Source: Halobacteriales archaeon QS_9_68_17 (GTDB lineage Archaea; Halobacteriota; Halobacteria; Halobacteriales; Natronoarchaeaceae). Taken from it: a DNA stretch of 64,000 bases. Below the pieces are notes generated by a model, which ran no database searches, had not been told where the DNA came from, and saw only the letters and a list, made by a program, of their open reading frames with translations. The position numbers and the translations under genes were made by a program. Location: the NCBI GenBank assembly GCA_003023565.1, contig PXSA01000040.1:20682-84681 (forward strand), in the 5' to 3' direction. Shown here in pieces: positions 54,499 through 62,795 of the stretch (its first letter is position 1; every line of letters begins with the position of its first letter).

Positions 54499-55350
54499 AT
54501 GGGCTTGGCAGACGTCGTGATGCGGCTCACGGTGATGGTCGCGATCCTCCTGAGCGTCACTGCGGCCGTTATCGTCGGCCCTCGCCGCGTTTTCCGTGCA
54601 GTCGGGGACTACCGCTGGCGGCTCGCGGAGATCGGACCGTACCTCACGGTCCTGCTCATCGTGCTCGGTGTCCGGAAACTGACGATGGACTACACCGGAC
54701 TCCTCTCGTGGGCGCTCGACTGGAACATCACCCAGACCATCTACAGTCTGGAGGGGGCGCTCGTCGCCGACGTTCAGTCGCTACGCGCGCCGCTGCTGAC
54801 GGACTACTTCGTGTTCATCTACCTCTACGGCTACGTGTTCCTCCTCCTGTTCCCGTTCGTCGCGTACTTCGTCCGTAGCGATATGACCTCGATGAAGGAG
54901 CTGATCGTCGCGTACACGTTCAACTACGGCGTCGGCCTGGTCTGTTACGTCCTCTTTATCGCCTACGGTCCCCGGAACCTCATCCCCGACATCGTCGACT
55001 CGCTTTTGTACGTCACGTACCCGCAGTCGCAACTGCTCACCGGCGAGGTCAACCACAACACCAACGTCTTCCCCTCGCTGCACGCCTCGCTGTCCATGAC
55101 GACTTTCTTCCTGGCGTGGCGGACCAAGGAGGAGTACCCCCTGTGGGTCCCCGTCTCGCTGGTCCTCGGCGTCAGCGTGGCGATATCGACGATGTATCTC
55201 GGCATCCACTGGGCGACGGACGTCGTCGCCGGCACGGCGCTCGCGGGGCTAAGCATCTTCGTCACCGAGTACATCGTCGACCGCGATCTGCTGGCGGAGT
55301 GGGGACCGTTCGGCAGGGAGTGGGACCTGTTCGACAAGGCCCGGCGGTAG
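54499..55350 (+). CDS. PAP2-superfamily membrane phosphatase
   Basis: This 283-residue protein has about six membrane helices. The catalytic PAP2 motifs are FPSLHASLSMTTF (with His) and YLGIHWATDVVAGTALAG (with His and Asp); the preceding KxxxxxxRP motif is replaced by RNLIP near YGPRNLIPD. The arrangement resembles haloarchaeal PAP2 proteins related to inositol phosphoceramide synthases, so a lipid head-group role is possible. It stands alone and converges with the DUF4385 gene. Confidence 0.85.
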   Translation: MGLADVVMRLTVMVAILLSVTAAVIVGPRRVFRAVGDYRWRLAEIGPYLTVLLIVLGVRKLTMDYTGLLSWALDWNITQTIYSLEGALVADVQSLRAPLLTDYFVFIYLYGYVFLLLFPFVAYFVRSDMTSMKELIVAYTFNYGVGLVCYVLFIAYGPRNLIPDIVDSLLYVTYPQSQLLTGEVNHNTNVFPSLHASLSMTTFFLAWRTKEEYPLWVPVSLVLGVSVAISTMYLGIHWATDVVAGTALAGLSIFVTEYIVDRDLLAEWGPFGREWDLFDKARR

Positions 55351-55351
55351 G

Positions 55352-55837
55352 TCACGCGCCGTCGACGCCGTCGCGACCGTCCGCGTCGCCCCCCGCAGCG
55401 GCCCGCTCTCGGTGCTCTGCCTTGCGTCGCTGGTACTCGTCGTCCTCGCGGACCCGGTCGAGGTACTCCTTGTAAACGAGCGACGCCTCCCGCTTCTCCT
55501 CGTCGTACCACCGCTGTGGCTCACGCTCCTCGCCGTCGTCGCTGCGCTTTCGCCCGCCCGGGTACTTCGCGTACCGGAGGCTCCGCGTCCACCCCATCTG
55601 GAGGTACTTGCGCGCCATGTCCATGCCGACGAAGTCCCCGTCGGCCCGGTACTCCCGGTAGCGCTCGAATATCGCCTCCGCCGCCTCCTCGGCCTCCGAT
55701 AACGACTTGATCCCCCACAACGGCAGGAGCTCGTTCTTGTACGGTTGGACTTTGAACACCCCTCGCTCGCCGCGTCCGATCTCGTACTCCTCGGGGCGTT
55801 CGCGGAAGTCCACGTCGTACGCTGGGTCTTCGCTCAT
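55352..55837 (-). CDS. DUF4385 protein
   Basis: This 161-residue protein has the family features VQPYKNELLPLWGIKSLSEA, RYREYRADGDFVGMDMARKY and LQMGWTRSLRYAKYPGGRK. Members occur in bacteria, archaea and phages; the function is unknown. A highly charged C-terminal tail (QRRKAEHRERAAAGGD) follows. It ends one base from the PAP2 stop. Confidence 0.88.
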   Translation of the reverse strand: MSEDPAYDVDFRERPEEYEIGRGERGVFKVQPYKNELLPLWGIKSLSEAEEAAEAIFERYREYRADGDFVGMDMARKYLQMGWTRSLRYAKYPGGRKRSDDGEEREPQRWYDEEKREASLVYKEYLDRVREDDEYQRRKAEHRERAAAGGDADGRDGVDGA

Positions 55838-55954
55838 ATCCGACCGTTCGGACCGAAGGCGTTTAGGAGGACCGGGAAACGCGCTCGCTCGCGGCGGACG
55901 GGGGGCGCTCAGCCCCCGCTATTAACAGGGGCGACGACGAAGTGAGACCCGTCT

Positions 55955-56155
55955 ATGGTCTTCAAGAAGATCACGCTCATCGGTACGAGCCCCGAGAGTT
56001 TCGACGCCGCGGCCGACGACGCCATCGACCGCGCGGAGGACACCCTCCAGAACATCCAGTGGATCGAGGTCGACGAACTCGGCGTCGAACTGGCGAGCAC
56101 CGAGGACCGCGAGTATCAGGCGGAAGTGACCGTCGCGTTCCGACTGGAGGACTGA
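55955..56155 (+). CDS. dodecin (flavin-binding)
   Basis: This 66-residue protein forms dodecamers that store riboflavin-type flavins in halophiles. The conserved pattern is [20 protein letters not shown], the flavin-stacking Trp in [14 protein letters not shown], and [15 protein letters not shown]. It starts at 55955 and has no operon partner. Confidence 0.93.
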   Translation: MVFKKITLIGTSPESFDAAADDAIDRAEDTLQNIQWIEVDELGVELASTEDREYQAEVTVAFRLED

Positions 56156-56377
56156 CAGTCCGGTAGCGGTCGGTTACCGGTTCTCGCCGACGAACTGCCG
56201 AACCGTTCGATCGCGGACGCAGTACGTCCACGACGGCGGCGTCCCGCGGTCGTTCGACAGCGTGTTCTGCCCCGCGACGGAAGGACCGACTATGCTTGCA
56301 GTCGCTGGCGGCGACCCGTCGAGCGCCGTCGCCGCGAGGAGTCGCGCGTCGGGCGGGTGCCGACCGAACGGGAAGCG

Positions 56378-56971
56378 ATGAGTATGGACGGCAGCGAGAA
56401 CGGCGATACCGACGGCGACGGGAACGACGGCGGACGCGCCGTCGTCCTCGCGGTCATCGCCTGCACCTGCTTCGTCGGATTCGGCGGCGGCGTCGTGTTC
56501 CCATCCTCCCGAACCTCGGGGCCGTCCTCGGCATCTCGCCGTTCACCGTCGGCCTGGTCCTCAGCGCGAACCGGTTCACGCGCCTGGTCGTCAACGCGCC
56601 GTCCGGCGCGCTGGTCGACAGGGTCGGGACGCGGACGCCGTTCGTCGTCGGCCTGTTCGTCGAGGGCGTCGCGACGCTGGGGGACAACGTCGCCATCGCG
56701 TCGAGCGCGCCCGAGGCGTGGTTCCTCCTCGCCCGGATCGCGTGGGGCGTCGGCAGCGCGCTCGTGTTCGCGACGGCGTACACCATCACCGCCGACGTGA
56801 GCGATGCCGGGTCCCGCGGCACGAGCATGGGGCGGGCTCGGGACGATGGTCTCGCTGCCCGCCGTCGAAGCCGTCGGCCCCGTCTACGCTGCCTGCGCGC
56901 TGGTCCCGGCCGCCGCGGGGCTGGTGCTGCTGGCGGGCGTCTACTCGCACACGGGGACGCTGAATCCGGGG
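56378..56971 (+). pseudogene. MFS transporter, frameshifted and internally deleted
   Basis: The start frame reads VVLAVIACTCFVGFGGGVVF; with one C added to TTCCCATCC near 56503 it continues as ILPNLGAVLGISPFTVGLVL, NAPSGALVDRVGTRTPFVVG and TAYTITADVSDAGSRGTSMG. A further shift near 56830 leads to GTMVSLPAVEAVGPVYAACA and LVLLAGVYSHTGTLNPG. The middle two-thirds of a normal 400-residue transporter is missing. It cannot encode a working transporter. Confidence 0.7.
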
Positions 56972-56991
56972 GTAGAAGGAGAGCCGGCCGA

Positions 56992-57340
56992 CTACGTTCG
57001 GAACGACTCGCCGCAGCCGCACTCGCTGACGACGTTCGGGTTCTCGACGTCGAACCCCTCGCCCTGCAGGCCCGTCTCGTAGTCCAGCACGCTCCCCTCG
57101 ATGTAGTTCATGCTGGCGGGGTCGACGAACACCTGCAGCCCGTGGTGCTCGTAGATGGTGTCGTCCTCCTCTGCCTCGTCGTCGAAGCGCATCCCGTAGG
57201 AGAGGCCGGCACAGCCGCCCTGCTGGACGAACAGGCGGAGGCTCCTCCTGCCCGAGCAGTTCCAGCGCCCGCTCGGCGGCCTGTTCCGTGACGGTGATCT
57301 CGGGGCGGGTCTGCCCTTCCCCCGCGGCGTCCGTGCTCAT
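56992..57340 (-). pseudogene. A-type iron-sulfur carrier (IscA/HesB), frameshifted
   Basis: The N-terminal frame reads MSTDAAGEGQTRPEITVTEQ and AAERALELLGQEE; after a net one-base loss near 57245 another frame gives LRLFVQQGGCAGLSYGMRFD, VFVDPASMNYIEGSVLDYET and ends CGCGESF. All three cluster-binding cysteines are present (GGCAG and CGCG), so the gene is complete apart from the indel in the GGAGGAG stretch. A-type carriers hand iron-sulfur clusters to apo-proteins. Confidence 0.75.
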
Positions 57341-57390
57341 ACGCTGTATGACGTAGCCGAACGTGTTAACCCTGACGCCGGTGCGAAACA

Positions 57391-58083
57391 TCGTGTTTAG
57401 TTTAGCGAGTTCCACCAGACGGCGAACGCTTGCAGCCACGTTTCAGCGATTGCTGGATCGACGTGACTGAAGCTATTGCTGAACGAGGACGTACGCTGTT
57501 TTACCTCTCTAAAGACACGTTCGACGGCATTCCGATTTCTGTGGCGGACAGCCTGAAATCGAAGCCCTGACCGACGCAACGCTGCCGTGAGGTGCTTCGC
57601 GTGATCGACGAGAAACACGGCATCTTCGACGTCGTGTTTCTCGCGGAGTTCCCGGAGAAACCGCTCGGTCAATGCGGTCGTAGTCGTCGTATACAGCCGT
57701 AGATGCAGGAATCTGTTCGTCTCGGGATCGACGGCGGCGTACAGCCAGAACTGCTTCCCGTTGATGCGGATCACCGTTTCGTCAACGGCGACGTGATCCG
57801 GACTCGCGTCGTTGGCGGGCTGTAGATCAGCTTTCTGCACCCAATCGTGGATAGCTTTCCGCGACCGTTCGACACCGAAATTCTCAATTTCCGAGACGGT
57901 ATTCGAAAGCGATAGTCCAGCGAGATGGAGCCGAATACACAGCTTCATCAGCTGTCGCGGTGTCCGCTCTCGCTCCACAAAGTCTAATTCGATCCAGTCG
58001 CTACAACCACTGAGGCGGGCGATTTTCGCCATAGACCAGCTGAAAATCTCCCCGCCTCATCCTTCAGCGTTAACTAAACACGA
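57391..58083. mobile_element. IS6-family insertion sequence
   Basis: The left end TCGTGTTTAGTT and the reverse complement of the right end (AACTAAACACGA) form terminal inverted repeats of 12 perfect bases, followed by further matches. They frame the transposase gene at 57397-58032 closely. The element is about 693 bp. No clear 8-base target duplication was found, so it may have moved by recombination or cointegrate resolution. Confidence 0.75.
57397..58032 (-). CDS. IS6-family transposase
   Basis: This 211-residue protein has a short N-terminal HTH region and the DDE core: Asp in HVAVDETVIRINGKQFW, Asp in AVFLVDHAKHL and Glu in NAVERVFREVKQRTSSF. The length is normal for haloarchaeal IS6 transposases. 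The frame is intact with ATG at 58032, so it may be active. It fills almost the whole element. Confidence 0.92.
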   Translation of the reverse strand: MAKIARLSGCSDWIELDFVERERTPRQLMKLCIRLHLAGLSLSNTVSEIENFGVERSRKAIHDWVQKADLQPANDASPDHVAVDETVIRINGKQFWLYAAVDPETNRFLHLRLYTTTTTALTERFLRELREKHDVEDAVFLVDHAKHLTAALRRSGLRFQAVRHRNRNAVERVFREVKQRTSSFSNSFSHVDPAIAETWLQAFAVWWNSLN

Positions 58084-58129
58084 CCAAGATACCGAATTGC
58101 ACTTGGGAGCTAGGTTACGAGGCTGACAA

Positions 58130-58530
58130 TTAAAGGTCCCAGAAAGAGGGTAGCAGATGGAACTCAATACCTGGGTTACAACCCTGTCCTCTCTGTCGTC
58201 CTCACGTGGAGGCATGGAACACTGCTCCTCAATCAAGTCTGGTCCAGCATCACGCAAATAGGTTTGCTCCGAGCCGCATCCTCAATGATGCACACTCTTG
58301 GGTCGTCCCTCTCGGGTTGACCGCCACGTAATACGTCCCCTCTCGCTTGCACTTGTATTCGAGTAGCGAGAGGAACGTTCGCCACGCAGCAGAGGCGGTA
58401 TTGCGACTATTCGACAGCGATTCCATCATTCCCTTCACGTTCAGGCCTTCGACCACCACAAACTCACTGGAGTCTAAGTGGAAACAACATCTCGTGAATC
58501 GTTCTATTGAAGTTTCAGACCTGAAGGGAG
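58130..58530 (-). pseudogene. TnpB (IS605-type RNA-guided nuclease) remnant
   Basis: The best-preserved part reads FVVVEGLNVKGMMESLSNSR, NTASAAWRTFLSLLEYKCKR and YVAVNPRGTTQECAS, the RuvC-like and zinc-ribbon part of TnpB. The zinc ribbon then falls into other frames (SKPICV, DREDRVVTQVLSS). The N-terminal two-thirds is absent. It lies against the IS6 right end, which may have cut it. No intact TnpA or omega-RNA end was identified. Confidence 0.75.
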
Positions 58531-58534
58531 TGGC

Positions 58535-58750
58535 TTAGATTGTTAAACCGGTCGTCGAATAGGACGCCCTCGGAAAAAACCTGTCATGAAAATCCGTCGC
58601 TAGCTTTTCTCGCATAGATTCTCGCCGCAACTGGCGTGCGCGGTCCTCGGAGAGGTAGTTCCGGAGGACGACCTCGGGGTCGCTGCTACCCTGCTCGGCG
58701 GCGATGTCTTTCAGGCCCGCGATGACTTCTTCGAGCGTATCTGTCGGACC
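58535..58750 (-). pseudogene. C-terminal gene fragment of unknown family
   Basis: The minus strand reads DTLEEVIAGLKDIAAEQGSS, DPEVVLRNYLSEDRARQLRR and ESMREKLATD before a stop, with haloarchaeal-like codon use. An in-frame stop lies just upstream and no start codon is available, so only the tail of a gene is left. It could come from a haloarchaeal integrase or recombinase, but I cannot confirm this. Confidence 0.4.
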
Positions 58751-58784
58751 GTGGCTCTATTTCTGCTCGCTGGGGTAATGTTGG

Positions 58785-59915
58785 TTACCAGGTGTAGGAT
58801 TGGAGCGTGGTGTTGCGTGCGTCAATGAAGAGGAGTGAATCGGGAGTGACACAGAGTGGGGAGCCGACTCCGTTGCCTAATCGTTGCCATCGTTCGTCGC
58901 CGGTGGGTGAGTATGCGATGAGGCCACGGTTCATGGTGCCGACGAGGACTGTGTTGGGGCTGGCGACTGGTGGGGCGAGTGTTGGGCCGGTCTCGGCGGT
59001 CCATCGTTTGGTTCCGTCTTCGAGTGTTCGGGCGACGAAGTGGTCGGTGTTCCCGCTGGCGACGTAGATGGTGTCGTTTGCGATGGCGGGGGTTGGTGCT
59101 CTGGTGTTTGGTGCTGGTTGTGACCAGAGTTTGGTTCCGGTGTTTGCGTTGAGGGCGATGATTGTGCCGGCGGATGTGATGGTGATGAGTTTGTTGTTAG
59201 CGGTGACTGGTTGGCAGAGTGGTTTGCCATTAAGATCGGTGGTCCATTGTGTTTCGCCAGTGGTGCTGTTGATGGCATAGGCTGTGCCGGTTTCGTTGTC
59301 GCCGGCCACCGCGTATATTGTTTTATCAGTGCGACAGATACCGCGTTGGGTGAGGTCTGATTCGGAGAACGACCAGTTGATGGAGCCATCGTGGAGTGAC
59401 CCGTGGTAGACAGTCTTTGAAGCGCAGACGGTGTAGGTTTGATTGCCGGGGAGGATGGGTGAGTGGATGGCGCCGAGTTGGTTTGTCCAGCGTTGTGTAC
59501 CGGTGTCGGGCTTGACTGCGATGACTGCGTCGAGGGTAGGGTAGAGGGCTGTTTGACAGCTGAATGCTGGGGTGTGTTCTACGGGAGTCCCTGTGTTGAC
59601 GGTCCAGTTTTTTCGTCCAGCTTGAGTGTAGGATGCGGCGGTGCCAGCTCCGAGATAGACGGTGTCGGTGGTGGTGACGATGCCGCCATCGCGGTCTCCG
59701 ACATCGAGCGCCCAATTGGGTTCTGGGGGGGTGGCGAGTTGGTGGGTGGTGCTACCGGAGTTTTGTGGATCGGACTGAAAGGACGTCCAGGTGGTCGCTT
59801 CGGTTGATTGGGTGCAGTCGCGGGGTCGGGTCTCTGTGGAGGGTTGTCCCAGCGTTGTACAGCCGGCGAGGAGTGGGACTGAGGCGAGGATCGTTCGTCG
59901 TGGGAGGCGGCGCAT
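58785..59915 (-). CDS. lipoprotein with PQQ-like beta-propeller repeats
   Basis: This 376-residue protein starts MRRLPRRTILASVPLLAGCT, with an RR pair and lipobox LLAGC, so a Tat-exported lipoprotein. The rest is made of repeats such as DTVYLGAGTAA, NKLITITSAGTIIALNANTG and DTIYVASGN, the PQQ-like propeller blade pattern (WTT/TGxxxW). The function may be structural or in surface protein assembly. Third-position GC is lower than in neighbours, so it was probably acquired by transfer. Confidence 0.8.
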   Translation of the reverse strand: MRRLPRRTILASVPLLAGCTTLGQPSTETRPRDCTQSTEATTWTSFQSDPQNSGSTTHQLATPPEPNWALDVGDRDGGIVTTTDTVYLGAGTAASYTQAGRKNWTVNTGTPVEHTPAFSCQTALYPTLDAVIAVKPDTGTQRWTNQLGAIHSPILPGNQTYTVCASKTVYHGSLHDGSINWSFSESDLTQRGICRTDKTIYAVAGDNETGTAYAINSTTGETQWTTDLNGKPLCQPVTANNKLITITSAGTIIALNANTGTKLWSQPAPNTRAPTPAIANDTIYVASGNTDHFVARTLEDGTKRWTAETGPTLAPPVASPNTVLVGTMNRGLIAYSPTGDERWQRLGNGVGSPLCVTPDSLLFIDARNTTLQSYTW

Positions 59916-59959
59916 GGAATCTGTGTACTGAAAGAGGGGGGTTGTTGGTTGGTGGGGTG

Positions 59960-60583
59960 TTATTCCATGTGGAATTCGTTCCACAAGGTGAAGGAGTTGG
60001 CGTCGTAGCCCCAGTTGTCTCGGAAAGTATGTTCTTCGAAGTGATCCATGATTTTATCACCGGTACTCATGGCGGTGTCGAACTCGCATTCAGAGCCGAC
60101 CCTGAATTGGTTGGTTTCGAGCATGTCGCCTTCCCAGTCGAATTCCCATCGGGCTTGGTCGGTGACGGTGTTGTCGTGGCGGACTACTTTTGGTTGGTAG
60201 TAGGTCCAGCCGATACTGACACCACCGGTTCCGATTTCGACACTGGCACTGCTGACGCGACCGCTTTTGCCGCCACTGGGAGCGTGTGAGGTGACTGTGG
60301 GGCCGGAGGGGTCGCCGTTGTCCCATTGGTGTTTGATCGCTTGGGTGTATTCGTTCCGCCAGTCGTTGTCACACTCATCGATATTGTCACCGGGAATCAT
60401 GGTGAAGTCCTGTTGTATGGACCAGATATATCGATCAGGGTCTTCGGTGAACTGGTAGAGGTCACTGGCACTGATGATTGCCCCTTCGTTACAGGCTTGG
60501 AAGTCGACGCTGCCGCCGGTGTTGTATTCGTAGCCGCCGTCTGAACTCAGGTTCTTGTCGGGTGCATCACTGAGGCTCGTCAT
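59960..60583 (-). CDS. unknown protein, possible C-terminal half of a secreted protein
   Basis: This 207-residue protein has a Gly/Asp/Asn-rich, Trp- and Tyr-rich composition (DNWGYDANSFTLWNEFHME at the end; VSIGWTYYQPKVVRHDN) that looks like an extracellular beta-rich module, but it has no signal peptide of its own. Its start overlaps the stop of the upstream Tat-signal gene by 4 bases. The two may have been one exported protein or a coupled pair. No family recognised. Confidence 0.6.
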   Translation of the reverse strand: MTSLSDAPDKNLSSDGGYEYNTGGSVDFQACNEGAIISASDLYQFTEDPDRYIWSIQQDFTMIPGDNIDECDNDWRNEYTQAIKHQWDNGDPSGPTVTSHAPSGGKSGRVSSASVEIGTGGVSIGWTYYQPKVVRHDNTVTDQARWEFDWEGDMLETNQFRVGSECEFDTAMSTGDKIMDHFEEHTFRDNWGYDANSFTLWNEFHME

Positions 60584-61040
60584 GCTCGATCCTCCGCGAT
60601 TTGGGCGGCGACATTTTGTGGCTCTGCTGCGTCAGCGACTAGGTTCTGGAATTCACGGGTGCGCTGTTTGACGTCCCGGATGGATTTTTTCGATGCGTCT
60701 GTCGGGACAACGCCGGCGTAGTATTGACTTTTGGCGTTGGGGTAGACTTTGATTGCGTACGAGACCATTTTGGCGCCGTTTTGGATTTTTGGGCCGACGA
60801 CGACTTTCTCATCGGTTCCCTGTTGTATTCGATGTTGCTCAGCTGCCCTTTTTGTAACGTCCGCATTTCTGAGTATCTAATTGGATTGTCCTTTCGACGG
60901 TATTCTGAGACCTGTAGGCCGGGGTTTCCTTCTGCATTCACAGTCGGGACGATTCCGGACGCTGCCAGTGCTATACCGCTAGTTTTGAGAATATCTCTTC
61001 GCTTTAGGTTCCCTGGGAGCTTGTCAGTTCGATCCGACAT
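60580..61040 (-). pseudogene. Tat-signal protein, frameshifted
   Basis: The start frame reads KRRDILKTSGIALAASGIVP, a twin-arginine signal, and then SEYRRKDNPIRYSEMRTLQK to NIEY. The next frame continues QQGTDEKVVVGPKIQNGAKM, VSYAIKVYPNAKSQYYAGVV and ends AEDRA. The two join if one base is removed in ATACAACAGGG near 60830. The natural product is an exported protein of about 153 residues of unknown family, coupled to the 207-residue protein. Confidence 0.65.
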
Positions 61041-61078
61041 GCGACTGCATCGAGACGGGTTGTAATCAGATAGTTTTC

Positions 61079-61264
61079 CTAGTTTGAATTGATACTTTCT
61101 CCATCAGAATCGTGTTCAACGGTGACTGTCATCAACCACTCTTCAGTATCGTCGCTCTGTAACAGGACATCAACTGGCTTCTGTTCCTCACCCCTCATAC
61201 AGCCGCTGACGATACTCGATGCGCCGAGAGCACAGCTGGAGAGAACACGACATCTGGAGGGCAT
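61079..61264 (-). CDS. small lipoprotein of unknown function
   Basis: This 61-residue protein reads MPSRCRVLSSCALGASSIVS followed by GCMRGEEQKPVDVLL, giving a lipobox (VSGC). The rest is acidic and ends HDSDGESINSN. An ATG at 61279 is an alternative start. It lies upstream of the Tat-signal gene in the same direction, with low GC as in the rest of the island. Confidence 0.55.
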   Translation of the reverse strand: MPSRCRVLSSCALGASSIVSGCMRGEEQKPVDVLLQSDDTEEWLMTVTVEHDSDGESINSN

Positions 61265-61506
61265 GACCGAAGGAAACATCTCGAAGTGACAAATAATTTG
61301 TTTATCCCCGATAGGTTCGCGTTCTCATTCTAACGGCTGTTTCATCGATGTGACGTCCAAGGATACGTCGGGGTTTGGAGACACCGGAAATCAGAACTGG
61401 TAGATACAGACGCCACCCATATCACACAGGTAACGTTTCTTTTTATCGACGGTGTCGTGCGAAAGGGCCGCCGGTTCCGCCCCGCCGGGCTCGTCCGTCG
61501 CTCCTC

Positions 61507-61731
61507 TCACGAGCGGCCGCAGTCTCGGGAGCAGCCACGGCCCGGCATCCGCGCGTAAAGCAGGCCGCCGCCGGCGAGACCGGCGGCTACCGCGACGACG
61601 CCGGGCACCGTCCCGACGAGCGGGACCGTCAGCGGCTCGGGTGAGAGCAGCGTTCCGACGCTGAACCCGACGACGACGGCGAGGAGTTTCCCGGTCGTCG
61701 GAGCGGTCAGTCGCTTGCGAACCGATCCCAC
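61507..61731 (-). CDS. small membrane protein with C-terminal cysteines
   Basis: This 74-residue protein has two hydrophobic helices (GKLLAVVVGFSVGTLLS and GVVAVAAGLAGGGLLYA) and ends RMPGRGCSRDCGRS. It is the first gene of the core-like region after the island. Function unknown. Confidence 0.55.
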   Translation of the reverse strand: MGSVRKRLTAPTTGKLLAVVVGFSVGTLLSPEPLTVPLVGTVPGVVAVAAGLAGGGLLYARMPGRGCSRDCGRS

Positions 61732-61806
61732 GCGTAGATGTTTTCCTCCTCCCGTACATCAAGTTCTATGGAATGGGAGAGGAAGACGACTGGCGCGGTC
61801 CGGTCG

Positions 61807-62262
61807 CTACCGATCCTCGGCTCTGTGGCACTCTACCGCGAGCAATGCACCGGCGACGAGCGCGTACGCGACGCCGACCGCGAGCACGCGCGGTGCCGGG
61901 GGGTCTCGAAACAACCGTACCGCACCGGACGTGTACCCGAAACCGAGCAGCGCGCCGGTCGCGGTTCGGACGGGGTTCGCGCCGTCGACCGTAGAGAACG
62001 CCGTTACAGTCCAGTCGACGAGTGCGAACGCGGGCAGGACGGCGATCAGTACCGGCGGTGCCGTCCACTCGCCGACGACGGCGACGCCGAGTCCGACCGC
62101 GATACCGGGGTAGATCCCGGTACAGCGAGCGCAGAGCCGAACGGTTCGGCCCCGCACGCCGACCGCGTAGCACCGGTCGTGTTCGTCGGCCTCGTGGTGC
62201 GAGAGGAGAAACGGCGCGGTTCGTCGGAGCCCCACCGCGAGTCCCTCCCGGAGCGATCCCAT
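61807..62262 (-). CDS. DUF2085 membrane protein
   Basis: This 151-residue protein has the signature LLSHHEADEHDRCY and RLCARCTGIYPGI (Cys/His set typical of DUF2085) and two to three membrane helices (VGLGVAVVGEWTAPPVLIAV, VDWTVTAFSTV). Function unknown. The start at 62262 follows the TM2 gene stop by one base, so both are co-transcribed. Confidence 0.82.
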   Translation of the reverse strand: MGSLREGLAVGLRRTAPFLLSHHEADEHDRCYAVGVRGRTVRLCARCTGIYPGIAVGLGVAVVGEWTAPPVLIAVLPAFALVDWTVTAFSTVDGANPVRTATGALLGFGYTSGAVRLFRDPPAPRVLAVGVAYALVAGALLAVECHRAEDR

Positions 62263-62263
62263 C

Positions 62264-62683
62264 TCAGTTGACGTACTGCGCCTGGAACTCCGCGTCGGAC
62301 TTCGTGAGGTAGATGATCCCTTCGACCAGCGCGACGAGGCCGGGGATGAGCGTCCACGAGAAACAGAGGTACAGCAGCCCCAACTTCGTATCACCCATGT
62401 AGAACTTGTGCGCGCCCAACGCGCCGAGCAGGAGCGCGAGGACGGCGGCAGGCACTCGCTCGACGTCGTTGCTCGCACTCACCTGCCTGACGCCACATTC
62501 CGGACAGATCTCCGCCGCCTCGTCGATCTGGTCGCCGCAGTTCGAGCAGAACTTCTTCCCGACTGCCCCGCCGCCCGCCGCGCCACCGGCGGTCGGCTGT
62601 TCCACCCCGCACTCGACGCACACGTCGGCGTCGGGGGCCATCTCCTCACCGCAGGAGTAACAGTAAGCCGTGTCTGAACTCAT
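62264..62683 (-). CDS. zinc-ribbon plus TM2 domain protein
   Basis: This 139-residue protein has two zinc ribbons (CYSCGEEMAPDADVCVECG and CSNCGDQIDEAAEICPECG) and a C-terminal TM2 domain with the typical LGALGAHKFYMGDTKLGLLY and GLVALVEGIIYL helices. Such proteins sit in the membrane with the ribbons inside the cell. Function unknown. The start at 62683 (MSSDTAYCYSCG) is used; upstream residues in the ORF are non-coding. Confidence 0.85.
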   Translation of the reverse strand: MSSDTAYCYSCGEEMAPDADVCVECGVEQPTAGGAAGGGAVGKKFCSNCGDQIDEAAEICPECGVRQVSASNDVERVPAAVLALLLGALGAHKFYMGDTKLGLLYLCFSWTLIPGLVALVEGIIYLTKSDAEFQAQYVN

Positions 62684-62795
62684 ACCGGCCCAACTGACTG
62701 AGCAGTGATAAGTTTTGTTCACGAGAACCGGGACCGGGACCTCTCCGGTCGGCCCCGGTCGGCAGATCCGTCCTCGCGGAACGTGATTCGACTCG

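Noticed and set aside
57383-58091. Eight-base target duplication around the IS6 element
   Set aside because: The flanking bases on both sides do not match.
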